A DNA stretch of 64,000 nt from JAEUIX01 sp046156035 (GCA_046156035.1 JBJXEW010000033.1:16027-80026); one strand, 5' to 3'. Shown: positions 18,495 to 27,316, numbered from the stretch's first letter. The notes: a model not told the origin generated them from the letters alone. A program made the numbers and translations.

Positions 18495-20510
18495 TCAGTC
18501 ATTCGTTCCACTCGCTGCCGCCCCCGTGCTGACCGCCCCGCCCACCGACCGCTTCAGCGCCAGCACGGTCAGGTCATCACGCAGGACTCCACCCTGGTGG
18601 CGGCGTGCTTCCGCCGCGACCCGCTCGCACAACGCCCTGGGGCCCGCGCCGGCCGTCTGGTTGCACAGTCGGGCCAGGCCCTCGGTGCCCAGGAACAAGC
18701 CCTGCGCATCCCGGGCCTCGCTGACCCCGTCGGTGAACAGCACCAGCGTCTCGCCGGGTTGCAGCGAGTGCACGCCCTCGCCGTACGCCAGATCGGGCAT
18801 CGCGCCCAGCACCGTTCCGGTCGCGGCACCGATCTCTTCGCACCCGCCGTCCGCCCGCGCCCGCAGCGGCGAGGGGTGCCCCGCGTTGGCGTACACCAAT
18901 TCGCCGGTCTTCGCGTCGTACACACCCAGAAACAGCGTGACGAACAACGCCTCCGGATTGCTCTCAAAGAGGAGGTTGTTCGCCCGGTGCAGGGCCGCAC
19001 CCGGCAACGCGCCGCCCAGCACCAACTCGCGCAGCAGCGTGCGCGTCACCGCCATCAGCATCGCGGCGGGCACGCCCTTGCCCGAGACATCCGCGATGAC
19101 CACCGCCAGCCGATCAGGCCCGACCAAGAAGACATCAAAGAAGTCTCCACCGACAAACCGGGCCGCCTCACCCAACGCGAACACGTCAAGGTCCGCCCGT
19201 TGCGGGAACACGGTGGGGAGCAGGCTGGCCTGGATCTCGCGCGCCAGGCGAGATTCCGTCTCCATCCCCTCGCTCGCCTTCGCCCGGCGCTGCATCTCCT
19301 CCACCTGTCCGTGGAGTTTGCCGACCATGCCCGAGAAGGCCCGGGAGAGTTCTGCCACCTCATCGCCACGCCCACCCTCCACGCCGGAAGCGGGCGTGCC
19401 CGCGGAGAGTTGATCCACCGAGAGCCCGCGCACGGCGCGCGACAAGCGGCGCAGCGGCCGCACCAGCCACGTCGAGAAACTGAGCACAATCACCACCGCC
19501 GCGCCGACAAAGATCACGCCGTCCAGCACCCGCTTTCGCACCGTCTCGTGCACAGCGGCCATCACATCGTCTCGCGCCCGCGACACGAGAACCGTCCACC
19601 CGGCCCCCGGCACCGCGGCAGAGCCCGCAACCGCCGGACCCTCCGGGGCGAGCCCGTGTGAGATGCTGCCCGCGGCCGTGACCCCCGTGAGAACGCTGAT
19701 CGACGGCACCTCACCGGTGCGTGGCTGGTCGGAGGCTGCCGGTCGGTCGCCCGGGGCATGGACCCGCACGCCCGGGCCAATCGTGGCTTCGATCAACTCG
19801 GCAACGCCTGCCTCCACGACCACCGCGCCCGCGAATCGCCCTTCGCGAAAAAACGGCGCACCATGGAGCATGCCCGACACGACGGCCCCGCAAAGGCTCG
19901 CCTGCGGGTTGGTCCACACCGCCTTGCCCGTGCCTCGAGGCACCGCAAACCACGCATGGTCGTCTCGCGTGTAGTCCAGCCGCAACGCCACGTCGGTGCG
20001 GGCCATGCCGCTGGCCCGTGCCTTGGCCAAGGGCACGCGTGCGCCCTCAAGGTCCACGCCGGAGGAAACGGCGGTGCCCGCTGGCGGGCGGAAGACCAGC
20101 GGTGCAAACTCGCCCGGCCGCGGCGCACGCACAGCATCGCCCTCGGCCTCTGGCAAGGCACTGGCCGCCACGCCGCGCGGCCGCACAAAGGCACCCGGCT
20201 GGAAAGCCACGCCCGAGCCGACCACCAACGCGTCGGCCTCAACGTTGCGTTGCAGGAGGTCGTACAACTCGGCCTCGGTCAGGCCCGGATCGGCCTCCAG
20301 AACACTCGCGGTGGAACGGGCGATCTGGGCGAGGGAACGCAGGCGGCCGTCCAGGGTGGCCGCGTGGCGCTCGGCCACCTCGGCGAGCCGTGTGCGGGCC
20401 GCGAGCAGCGCCTCGTCGCGCAGCCGGGAATAGTCCACGGCGACCATGACGGCCAGCAAGGCTAGGAGCGGCAGGGCCACCACCAAGATGAGTTTCCATC
20501 GAATCCCCAA
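18495..20510 (-). CDS. Membrane sensor PP2C-type phosphatase (HAMP + SpoIIE/RsbU)
   Basis: 671 aa. A first membrane helix sits right at the start, followed by an extracytoplasmic sensor region of about 300 residues (cache-like), a second helix (VIFVGAAVVIVLSFSTWLV), a HAMP linker and a C-terminal PP2C domain. Metal-binding Asp residues are seen in VGGDFFDVF, IADVSGKG and FTDGVSEA, and DDLTVLALK near the end. Such proteins dephosphorylate anti-anti-sigma factors in partner-switching cascades; no such partner is adjacent. I chose the TTG at 20510, which has AAGGAGG ten bases upstream; an in-frame GTG at 20609 adds a tail without family character. Confidence 0.87.
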   Translation of the reverse strand: MGIRWKLILVVALPLLALLAVMVAVDYSRLRDEALLAARTRLAEVAERHAATLDGRLRSLAQIARSTASVLEADPGLTEAELYDLLQRNVEADALVVGSGVAFQPGAFVRPRGVAASALPEAEGDAVRAPRPGEFAPLVFRPPAGTAVSSGVDLEGARVPLAKARASGMARTDVALRLDYTRDDHAWFAVPRGTGKAVWTNPQASLCGAVVSGMLHGAPFFREGRFAGAVVVEAGVAELIEATIGPGVRVHAPGDRPAASDQPRTGEVPSISVLTGVTAAGSISHGLAPEGPAVAGSAAVPGAGWTVLVSRARDDVMAAVHETVRKRVLDGVIFVGAAVVIVLSFSTWLVRPLRRLSRAVRGLSVDQLSAGTPASGVEGGRGDEVAELSRAFSGMVGKLHGQVEEMQRRAKASEGMETESRLAREIQASLLPTVFPQRADLDVFALGEAARFVGGDFFDVFLVGPDRLAVVIADVSGKGVPAAMLMAVTRTLLRELVLGGALPGAALHRANNLLFESNPEALFVTLFLGVYDAKTGELVYANAGHPSPLRARADGGCEEIGAATGTVLGAMPDLAYGEGVHSLQPGETLVLFTDGVSEARDAQGLFLGTEGLARLCNQTAGAGPRALCERVAAEARRHQGGVLRDDLTVLALKRSVGGAVSTGAAASGTND

Positions 20511-20731
20511 CGCCGCGTCGCCTCCTTGCGAGGGCCCGATCCGAGCAACACGCCGGCAGGGCCGTGCATATCCCCCGATTGCGGCAGGGCGCACGGCACC
20601 GGTATTCACAGGTTAGGACAAACTGGCGGGCCTGGGGGAGAGTCGGTACCATGGGCCCGATCCCGTACCGCTCGGTGCGGGCCGCCAGACGCGATGATCG
20701 CCCACCGCATCGCTTTTTCCCGGAGCACACT

Positions 20732-21223
20732 ATGAAGAACCTGTCTGCCTCGATCGTCTGCCTCGGTCTGTTGGCTGGCTGTGTCGCCTTGGTTGGCGGC
20801 TGTGAGAAGAACAAGGCCACGACCACCGCCACCAAGCCCCTGTGGGACCGCCTCGGCGGCGAGCCGGCCGTGACGGCCGTGGTGGATAAGTTCGTGGGCC
20901 GCACCGCGGGCAACCCGAAGGTCAACTTCTTCCGCAAGGGCGTGGCCGGCTACCCCGAGTGGAAGCCCTCTGACGCTCAGGTGGCCACGCTGAAGCGCCG
21001 CCTGGTTGAGTTCATCTCCGTGGCCTCGGGCGGGCCGCTCAAATACAGCGGCAAGGACATGAAGTCTGCCCACGCGGGCATGAAGATCAGCACCGCGGAG
21101 TTCAACGCCATCGCGGCGGACCTCTCCGCCACGCTGGATGAATTCAAGGTGCCCGCGAAAGAGAAGGGCGAACTCATGGCCGCGGTCGCGGGCACGGCCA
21201 AGGACATGGTTGAGATCAAGTAA
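20732..21223 (+). CDS. Lipoprotein group 1 truncated haemoglobin
   Basis: 163 aa. A signal peptide ends in a lipobox, LVGGC (Cys24; LLAGC at 17 is an alternative). The globin part starts with LWDRLGGEPAVTAVVDKFV and contains YSGKDMKSAHAGM, with the proximal haem-ligand His at about 114. Truncated haemoglobins bind O2 or NO; a lipid-anchored form would act in the periplasm or at a membrane surface. GGAG lies eight bases before the ATG. The gene is divergent from the phosphatase and followed by a heptamer repeat and a strong terminator, so it appears monocistronic. Confidence 0.88.
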   Translation: MKNLSASIVCLGLLAGCVALVGGCEKNKATTTATKPLWDRLGGEPAVTAVVDKFVGRTAGNPKVNFFRKGVAGYPEWKPSDAQVATLKRRLVEFISVASGGPLKYSGKDMKSAHAGMKISTAEFNAIAADLSATLDEFKVPAKEKGELMAAVAGTAKDMVEIK

Positions 21224-21272
21224 GGCGTCGGGCGTCGGGCGTCGGGCGTCGGGCGTCGGGCGTCAGGCGTGA
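21224..21272 (+). repeat. Tandem heptamer repeat (GGCGTCG)
   Basis: Seven 7-base units run directly from the stop codon of the haemoglobin gene: five exact GGCGTCG copies, then GGCGTCA and GGCGTGA. A related but more degenerate heptamer array (CAGGCGT/CAGACGT) follows the carboxylase gene at 52481-52557. Confidence 0.9.
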
Positions 21273-21290
21273 GGTCGAGGGTCACAACAG

Positions 21291-21318
21291 GGCCCGGGGC
21301 TGTGGCTCCGGGCCTTTT
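21291..21318 (+). terminator. Rho-independent terminator of the haemoglobin gene
   Basis: GGCCCGGGGC-tgtg-GCTCCGGGCC forms a 10-bp stem with one G-T pair, followed by TTTT. It lies 67 bases after the stop codon. Confidence 0.8.
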
Positions 21319-21356
21319 CGTTGATTCCATGCGCGCCTCATTAACTCATCAACTCA

Positions 21357-21824
21357 TCAACTTCCTCCCGGCGGCACCCCGATGTCCTCGTTCCACAGGT
21401 CGGGGCTGGCCCGGATGAACGCCTCCATCAGCGCGATGCACCGGGCATCGTGCATCACGCGCACGGCAATCCCCTCCGCCCGCAGCCAATCCTCGCGGCC
21501 CAGAAACGTGGCGTTCTCGCCGATCACCACCCGCGGAATGCGGTGCAGCACCGCCGTGCCGCTGCACATGGCGCAGGGCGAGAGCGTGCTCGCCAGCGTC
21601 AGCGTGTGCCAGTCGCGCCGCCGCCCAGCGCTGCGGATGCACGCCGTCTCCGCATGCGCGGTGGTGTCGCCCTGCTGCACGCGCAGGTTGTGCCCCGCGG
21701 CCACCACCCTCCCTTGCCCATCCACCAACGCCGAGCCGATGGGTATGCCCCCCTCGCGAAGGGACTTCTTCGCCTGCTCCAGCGCCGCTTCCAGCCCGGT
21801 CCGATCGCACTGGTCTTGATCCAT
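21357..21824 (-). CDS. Cytosine deaminase, Fcy1-like (nucleoside deaminase family)
   Basis: 155 aa. Zinc ligands are seen in HAET (His57, with Glu59 as the proton shuttle) and SPCAMC (Cys84, Cys87). The order EGGIPIGSALVD, GHNLRVQQGDTTAHAE and the ending PDLWNEDIG match fungal cytosine deaminase Fcy1 rather than TadA, so the likely reaction is cytosine to uracil, with guanine deaminase as an alternative. An earlier in-frame start exists, but the ATG at 21824 fits the family length. It is divergent from the small DUF3185 gene, 37 bases apart. Confidence 0.82.
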   Translation of the reverse strand: MDQDQCDRTGLEAALEQAKKSLREGGIPIGSALVDGQGRVVAAGHNLRVQQGDTTAHAETACIRSAGRRRDWHTLTLASTLSPCAMCSGTAVLHRIPRVVIGENATFLGREDWLRAEGIAVRVMHDARCIALMEAFIRASPDLWNEDIGVPPGGS

Positions 21825-21861
21825 GCAAGCAGAATACACACTCTCGCCGATACTCACCGGC

Positions 21862-22101
21862 ATGTCCGGCACGCTCAGAGAACTCCGTGCCGCGCTGGGC
21901 CTGGCCCTGGTTGGCGCGGGCGCATGGCTCTTCTACGTCGGCACCCGCGCCGGCGGCTCCTTCGCCTCCGGCATCACGAGGCTCTTCAGCGGATCGCCCA
22001 CGAAGGAATCGGTCCTGCTCTGTGCCGCGGGCATCGCCGTTGCCGTGCTGGGCCTGTGCGTGGCCCTCACCCACTTCGGCCGCCGCCGCGCACGCCGCTG
22101 A
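21862..22101 (+). CDS. DUF3185-like small membrane protein
   Basis: 79 aa with two hydrophobic helices (about residues 9-28 and 50-69) joined by SFASGITRLFSGSPTKES, the conserved loop of DUF3185. Function unknown. It is divergent from the cytosine deaminase and convergent with the DCC protein. Confidence 0.7.
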   Translation: MSGTLRELRAALGLALVGAGAWLFYVGTRAGGSFASGITRLFSGSPTKESVLLCAAGIAVAVLGLCVALTHFGRRRARR

Positions 22102-22113
22102 ACCGGCGGAGTT

Positions 22114-22548
22114 CTACCCAAGAAACCGCTCCCGCTGCGCGGCCGTCGGCACCACGCACGCGTCCATCTTCCCAAACCAGCGGTAGCGGCGCCTTGCCAC
22201 CGCGTCGTACGCCCAGTCGCGCACGCCCCGCGGCACCAGGCGCAGCCCCGCCAGCCACCGCCACGGCCAGGGCAGAGCCCGCAAGATGCGCAGCGATGCC
22301 TCGGAGCGGACGTGCACACCGTGCGCATCCACCACGATCACGCTCTCCGGCAGCGGCACCGGCATCGGCCTGCCCGCGAGAACACGCTCCGCCGCGGCAG
22401 ACCCCAGCGCAGCAAACCGGAACTTGGCGGCGCGATCTCGCCGGATGATGAACGCAACCCAGAAGTTGCAGAAAGCACACACGCCGTCAAAGAGCACCAC
22501 GATCGGGCGTGGCGCATCGGGCTCAGGTGTTGAGGCGGGGTCGGGCAC
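22114..22548 (-). CDS. DCC family (DUF393) thiol-disulfide oxidoreductase-like protein
   Basis: About 144 aa. The family motif VLFDGVCAFCNFWV (from residue 18) gives the name DCC; the CxxC suggests redox activity, though this is not established for the family. The start is uncertain: a GTG at 22548 is used here, and the frame stays open to 22632 inside the neighbouring btaB. It lies downstream of btaA-btaB on the same strand and may be cotranscribed. Confidence 0.78.
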   Translation of the reverse strand: MPDPASTPEPDAPRPIVVLFDGVCAFCNFWVAFIIRRDRAAKFRFAALGSAAAERVLAGRPMPVPLPESVIVVDAHGVHVRSEASLRILRALPWPWRWLAGLRLVPRGVRDWAYDAVARRRYRWFGKMDACVVPTAAQRERFLG

Positions 22549-22571
22549 GGTGGATTGTTGGCTCTCACCCC

Positions 22572-23300
22572 TCAGGCCCGGCCCAAGGCACCGGCGCGCT
22601 CCCGGCCATCCGCCCGCGTGATGGTGGCGCACAGGGCGTAGCGCCCGATCAGGGGCCGCAGTGTGCAGCGAGCCCCTTCACGCGCCGCCAGGGCCTGCAA
22701 GTGGGCGACCAGTTCCGGGTTTGGCGCGACGTGAAAAAGCCCCAGCCACCAGCGCAGCAACCGCTGAAACCAGGCCGGAAATCCGGCCTGATCCCAGAAA
22801 TCCACCACGTGCAGCGTGCCGCCGGGCGCCAGCAGCCGCCAGCCCTCCTCCACGGCCTCGCGCCACGGCGGGATCATCGAGAGCGTGTAGGAAAACACCA
22901 CGTGGTCGAACAGCAGCACATCGCCGAAGGGCCGCTGCGTGCGGACCTGCTCGGCCAGCCCCTCGCGCAGGACGATGCGGTCCTGCAGGCCGCGCTTGGC
23001 CACGCTTGCCCGGGCGGTCTGGAGCATCTCGCGTGAGGCATCCAGCCCGAAAAGCCGCGGGCGCGAGGGCCGGCCGGCCAGCATGAGCAGGTTGCGGGCC
23101 GTGCCGCACCCCAGTTCCAGCACGCGGTCCCCGTCGCGCAGGGCCATGCGGTGCAGCAGCGTGTCGCGCCCGAAGAGGAAGAACTTTCGCGTGGCGTCGT
23201 AGATGTGCCGCTGCAACCGATAGACGCGGTCCATCGTCTGCGCGTGCTGGGCCGAAGGACCGTCTCCGCCGACACCGCCGTACACATGAACAGCCGCCAT
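22572..23300 (-). CDS. btaB: BtaB-like SAM-dependent methyltransferase (betaine lipid)
   Basis: 242 aa. The SAM-binding motif is VLELGCGTARN (60-70), preceded by MDRVYRLQRHIYDATRKFF, a segment characteristic of BtaB. BtaB trimethylates the amino group of diacylglyceryl-homoserine to give DGTS. It lies directly downstream of btaA (61-base gap), the order known from alpha-proteobacteria. The ATG at 23300 is chosen because homology begins soon after it. A generic methyltransferase is possible, but the neighbour makes BtaB the better reading. Confidence 0.85.
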   Translation of the reverse strand: MAAVHVYGGVGGDGPSAQHAQTMDRVYRLQRHIYDATRKFFLFGRDTLLHRMALRDGDRVLELGCGTARNLLMLAGRPSRPRLFGLDASREMLQTARASVAKRGLQDRIVLREGLAEQVRTQRPFGDVLLFDHVVFSYTLSMIPPWREAVEEGWRLLAPGGTLHVVDFWDQAGFPAWFQRLLRWWLGLFHVAPNPELVAHLQALAAREGARCTLRPLIGRYALCATITRADGRERAGALGRA

Positions 23301-23361
23301 GGGCACCCTCCGTGGTCTGAGGCCCGTCCGGGCGGGCCGGTCCTCGCGCACTCCGCGCCTG

Positions 23362-24618
23362 CTAGCGGACCGAATACAGGTGGAACCCGCCGTAAATCGC
23401 CGAGCGGTCATCGTTGTAGAACCGCCGGCTCTCCTGCTCGTGATACACAAAACGCGCCATCAGGTCCGCCGGCAGGCTGGGCTCGATGGGGCTCGCCGCG
23501 GCGGCGGTCCGGAAGATGATGCGGCTGCCGGGCGGGGCCACGCGGGCGATGGCCCGCCACTGCCGCTCGATCACCGCCGGCGGCATCCAGTCCTGCGAAT
23601 CCAGAAAGACCAGCGCGTTGAAGTCACCCGGGGCCGCGCCTTCCAAGGCATCGATGGTGGACGTGAGTCGCGTCTCCAGCCGGTCAAGCCGCGAGCGGAT
23701 GAGGTCGGTATCAGCCGGGCGGAGATAGTCGGGTACGCCCGCCACCTGGCCCCCGCGCCGGTCGTAGCCGCGTGTGGCGGCCTGCCACGCGAAGCAGTTA
23801 TCCTCGATCGGCCACGCACAGAACAGGCGGCGCGTGCGCCGGCGATACTCCGCCAGCAGTTGTCCCGAGGCCTCGTGGTGCATGGCGCGGTGCTGGCTGG
23901 GCGGGATGCCCAGCGAGAAGACCGACAGCGGCGAGGAGCCGATCCAGCGGATGAGTGCCAAGTCGAAGAAGGGCGCGAAGGCCTCATCGAACAGCCGCTC
24001 GCGCTCAGACGTGCGGGTGGCACGCACCAGGTCGTGCGGGTCGCGGCCGATGGCCCGCAGCGACTTGTGGATAAGCCCCAGCAGCCGCCCCAGACGCGAG
24101 CGCTTGTAGAAGCCGGTGGTGAACCAGCCCACACGCCGCGCGTTGGCGTCGCCCAGCAGGGCCCCGCCGGTGCGGTGGTTCCAGTAGGCGAGGGTGTCTG
24201 CATCCAGGCCCGGCGCGATGTGCCGGTCGAAGCGCTCGACGTTACGGGGGTCGTCTGCGCACCCGAAGAAATCGAAAAGTTCTGTGTGCCCCGGCAGCGA
24301 CCGCACCGCCCCGATCTTCAGCCGCGCCAACGCGAGGTGGTGGTGGTTCAGGTCCACCGACACGACCGACTGCGGGCCGTAGGCGAGATAGGCGAGGGCG
24401 TTGCACCCGGCGGATGAGATGGTGAGGACGCGGCTGTGGGGGCCGAGTTGCAGCGCGGCCGCGTCCACACGCGGGTCCTCCCAGATCTGGTTGTAGACGA
24501 GGCCGTTGAACCACGCGGCAAAGAGCCGCTCCTGAACGCCCTGCTTGCTGAGCGGGCGCGCGTGCCGCACCGCGCCGTGGAGAAGGTCCTTGGAACGGTC
24601 CGTGATGGCGGTGGTCAT
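23362..24618 (-). CDS. btaA: BtaA: SAM:diacylglycerol 3-amino-3-carboxypropyltransferase (DUF3419)
   Basis: 418 aa. Transfers the aminocarboxypropyl group of SAM to diacylglycerol, the first step of betaine lipid (DGTS) synthesis. The DUF3419 features VYNQIWEDPRVDAAAL, VLTISSAGCNALAYLA and VVSVDLNHHHLALA are intact near the N-terminus, and ALVFLDSQDWM and RFVYHEQES lie further on. AAGGA lies seven bases before the ATG. It is first in a run with btaB and probably the DCC gene. Betaine lipids commonly replace phospholipids under phosphate limitation, but I see no Pho box I would defend. Confidence 0.9.
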   Translation of the reverse strand: MTTAITDRSKDLLHGAVRHARPLSKQGVQERLFAAWFNGLVYNQIWEDPRVDAAALQLGPHSRVLTISSAGCNALAYLAYGPQSVVSVDLNHHHLALARLKIGAVRSLPGHTELFDFFGCADDPRNVERFDRHIAPGLDADTLAYWNHRTGGALLGDANARRVGWFTTGFYKRSRLGRLLGLIHKSLRAIGRDPHDLVRATRTSERERLFDEAFAPFFDLALIRWIGSSPLSVFSLGIPPSQHRAMHHEASGQLLAEYRRRTRRLFCAWPIEDNCFAWQAATRGYDRRGGQVAGVPDYLRPADTDLIRSRLDRLETRLTSTIDALEGAAPGDFNALVFLDSQDWMPPAVIERQWRAIARVAPPGSRIIFRTAAAASPIEPSLPADLMARFVYHEQESRRFYNDDRSAIYGGFHLYSVR

Positions 24619-24878
24619 CTCAGCATCCTTGCTTGGAGGACACGGGAAGCGACAGGGCAGGATAACGCGCCGGCCATGAAGACCGGCACTCGCAAACGTC
24701 AAGAGCAGGTCAAGATTGAGGCCAAACCACCCCCCTTCACGCACTCCTCAACGCTGTGGATGCTCGCCCGGGCAACGATTGCCCGATACTTTCGGCTGGG
24801 CCGGCGGTGGCTTGCATCGCCGCGAACACGGCCAGGAGGGACGGTCGCCGGAGCGCGGCCGTGGCACGAACCTCACGG

Positions 24879-25691
24879 ATGAGCACCATGGCAAAGCACA
24901 TCACCTGTCGAACCGTGTTCATGAGCGATCTGCACCTGGGCAGCGGCATCGCGCGGGCGGACGATGCCACGGAGTTTCTCAAGCGCGTGGAGTGCGACAC
25001 GCTCTACCTCGTGGGCGACATCCTCGACATGTGGCGCCTGCGCTCACGCTGGCACTGGCCGGCGGACCACCACCGCTTCATCCGGCGCGTGCTGAAGATG
25101 GCCAGCAAGGGTGTTCGTGTCGTCTTCATTCCCGGCAACCACGACGACGCGGCCCGCGACTACGCGGGCCTCAACATCGGCGGGATCGAGGTGCGCCGCG
25201 AGGACATCCACACCACCGCCAGCGGCCGCCGGCTGCTGGTCATTCACGGCGACGAGGCCGACCTCGTGGTTCGCCAGTTCCCCCTCGTCTCCGCCATCGG
25301 GGGCGCGGCCTACGACCGGCTGGTGATCGTGAACCGGTGGTTCAACGCCTACCGCCGCCTGCGGGGCAAGCCCTACTGGTCACTCTCCAAGTTCATCAAA
25401 CTCAAGGTCAAGTCCGCGTGCACGCACATCGCGCGCTTCGAGGAAGCCCTGGAGAGCATGGCCGAGGGACGCGGGCTGGACGGCGTCGTCTGCGGCCATA
25501 TCCACAAGGCCGAAATCCGGCGCGGCAAGATCGACTACTTCAACTGCGGAGACTGGGTGGAAACCTGCACCGCCCTGATCGAGGACTTCGACGGCTCCAT
25601 CCGCATAGTCGACGGCGCCGCCGTCGCCCACGAGCCGCTCAACGATGAGGTCGTGCACGCCGACGACGACATGCTCGTGGCCACGGCCTGA
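24879..25691 (+). CDS. Calcineurin-like phosphoesterase, LpxH-related
   Basis: 270 aa. Metal-binding motifs appear in order: SDLHLG (16-21), GDILDMW (46-52), GNHDD (86-90), HGDEAD and GHIHKAEI. The layout matches the UDP-2,3-diacylglucosamine pyrophosphatase-like branch of the superfamily. True LpxH function is uncertain because an LpxI gene for the same reaction lies at 56987-57871. The start could be the ATG at 24879 or at 24888. It is divergent from btaA, with 260 bases between in which I see no other feature. Confidence 0.8.
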   Translation: MSTMAKHITCRTVFMSDLHLGSGIARADDATEFLKRVECDTLYLVGDILDMWRLRSRWHWPADHHRFIRRVLKMASKGVRVVFIPGNHDDAARDYAGLNIGGIEVRREDIHTTASGRRLLVIHGDEADLVVRQFPLVSAIGGAAYDRLVIVNRWFNAYRRLRGKPYWSLSKFIKLKVKSACTHIARFEEALESMAEGRGLDGVVCGHIHKAEIRRGKIDYFNCGDWVETCTALIEDFDGSIRIVDGAAVAHEPLNDEVVHADDDMLVATA

Positions 25692-25725
25692 CCTCTCGCA
25701 CGCTCGGCCCGGCAGGCCGCGCCGA

Positions 25726-27237
25726 TCAGCTGGCCCCACCCACGCCCGCAGCCCCGCCCGCAGCCCCGCCCGCGCCCAGCAGCGCTTTGAGTTGCCGCCG
25801 CATCACCTTGCCCGTTGCGTTGCGCGGCAGGGCCGGCACCACGCGCACCTCGGCGGGCACCTTGTACCCCGCCAGTTTGCCGCGGCACCAGAGGATCATC
25901 GCCCGCTCATCCACGGTCTCCCCTTCCTTCACCTCGATGAAGGCGATGGGCTGCTCGCCGCGCATCGGGTCGTGCGTGCCGACCACGCCCGAGTCTTTCA
26001 CCGCCGGGTGGGCGTTGAGCACCTCCTCGATCTCACGCGGAAAGACGTTCTCGCCACCGATGATGAGCATCTCCTTGAGCCGCCCCGTGATGAAGAGTTG
26101 GCCGTCCTCGTCGAGGCGGCCGATGTCGCCGGTTCGGAGGTAGCCGTATTCGTCGAACGCCGCGGCGGTTTCGGCGGGCCGATTGAAGTAGCCGCGCATC
26201 ACGTTGGGCCCGGCGATGCGGACCTCGCCGTCGGCGCTCGGCGGCAGGTCGCGACCGCTTTCCGTGCACACGATCCGCTCGCGAACGCCGGGGAGTGCAC
26301 CGCCGACCGAACCGGGCTTGTACTCCGCGGGGCGGCACCAGTTGGTCACGGGGCTGGTTTCGGTCAGGCCGTAGCCCTCGGCGATCGTGATGCCGAAACG
26401 CTCCTTGAAGCGGTCGGCCAGCGCCCGCGGCAGGGGCTCGCCGCCCGACACGGCAAACACCAGGCTCTTGAAATCATCGGCTGTCGCGTCTTTCACGTGC
26501 AGGAGCGCGTTGTACATGGAGGGGATGGCCACGAAGCAGGTGGGCCGAAACTCCCTGAAGAGTCGCACGATCTTGCCCGGCACGAACCGCGCCGTGTACA
26601 CCGCCTTCGCCCCGACCGTGAGCGGCAGGAGCGTGAGCACTGTCATGCCGAAGGAATGGAACTGCGGCAGCACGCCCAGCACCACGTGCGTTGAATCAAA
26701 GTCCACCCACTCCACGATCTGCCGGATGTTGGCGGTGATGTTGCCGTGCGTGAGGCGCACGCCCTTGGGCCGGCCGCTGGTGCCGGATGTGTAAAGCAGC
26801 ACCGCCAGTTCATCGTCTGCCGCCATCGCCGGCCAGCGCGGCTCAGGCATGGCCGTGAAATCCACGTCCTCCAACCGCATGAGGTTCTTCACGCGCGGCT
26901 CGTGCCCGAGAAACTCAAGCATCGGGCCCACCGTCAGAATCGTGTCGGCCCCGCAGTCATCGATCACGAATTGCAACTCGTCCTTGGCCTGAAGGTAGTT
27001 CAGCGGCACCACCACCCTGTCGGCCATCCACCCCGCCAGCGCGGCCATCGGAAAGAGCCCGCCCGTCGGGAGCATGACGCCGACCGTTCGGGTTTCGCAC
27101 GTCCGCCGCAGGTGGTCGGCCAGCACCAGGGCCCCGGCCAGCAGTTTGCCGCGGCTCATCGGCCCGCGGTCATCCACCACGGCGTTGGCAAAGGGGTTGG
27201 CGAGCAGTGTGCGGATGATCGGCCAGTGGATGCTCAT
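25726..27237 (-). CDS. AMP-dependent synthetase (long-chain fatty acyl-CoA/ACP ligase type)
   Basis: 503 aa. The AMP-binding P-loop is YTSGTSGRPKG, followed by EGYGLTETSP, the adenine/ribose contact YLRTGDIGRLDEDGQ, and the late KEMLIIGGENVFP, with the adenylation Lys in NATGKVMRR near the end. It activates a carboxylic acid, most likely a fatty acid. The C-terminal tail is a Gly/Ala run of about 20 residues. The gene stands alone between convergent and divergent neighbours. Confidence 0.87.
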   Translation of the reverse strand: MSIHWPIIRTLLANPFANAVVDDRGPMSRGKLLAGALVLADHLRRTCETRTVGVMLPTGGLFPMAALAGWMADRVVVPLNYLQAKDELQFVIDDCGADTILTVGPMLEFLGHEPRVKNLMRLEDVDFTAMPEPRWPAMAADDELAVLLYTSGTSGRPKGVRLTHGNITANIRQIVEWVDFDSTHVVLGVLPQFHSFGMTVLTLLPLTVGAKAVYTARFVPGKIVRLFREFRPTCFVAIPSMYNALLHVKDATADDFKSLVFAVSGGEPLPRALADRFKERFGITIAEGYGLTETSPVTNWCRPAEYKPGSVGGALPGVRERIVCTESGRDLPPSADGEVRIAGPNVMRGYFNRPAETAAAFDEYGYLRTGDIGRLDEDGQLFITGRLKEMLIIGGENVFPREIEEVLNAHPAVKDSGVVGTHDPMRGEQPIAFIEVKEGETVDERAMILWCRGKLAGYKVPAEVRVVPALPRNATGKVMRRQLKALLGAGGAAGGAAGVGGAS

Positions 27238-27297
27238 GCGGCCAGAGCGTATCGACCGGCGGCTCGGATGGGCGGTTCCGGTGGGCCAGTTCGGTGG

Positions 27298-27316
27298 GGC
27301 GGACGTCCCGTCCGCC
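27298..27316. repeat. Hairpin in a 19-base element also found after argG
   Basis: GGCGGACG-tcc-CGTCCGCC is a perfect 8-bp stem between the acyl-CoA ligase and the SPOR lipoprotein. The sequence TGGGGCGGACGTCCCGTCC (27295-27313) recurs exactly at 41991-42009. Confidence 0.7.

Noticed and set aside
24879..25691. Firm naming of the phosphoesterase as lpxH
   Set aside because: lpxI is present in the same window and the motifs do not separate LpxH from related branches.
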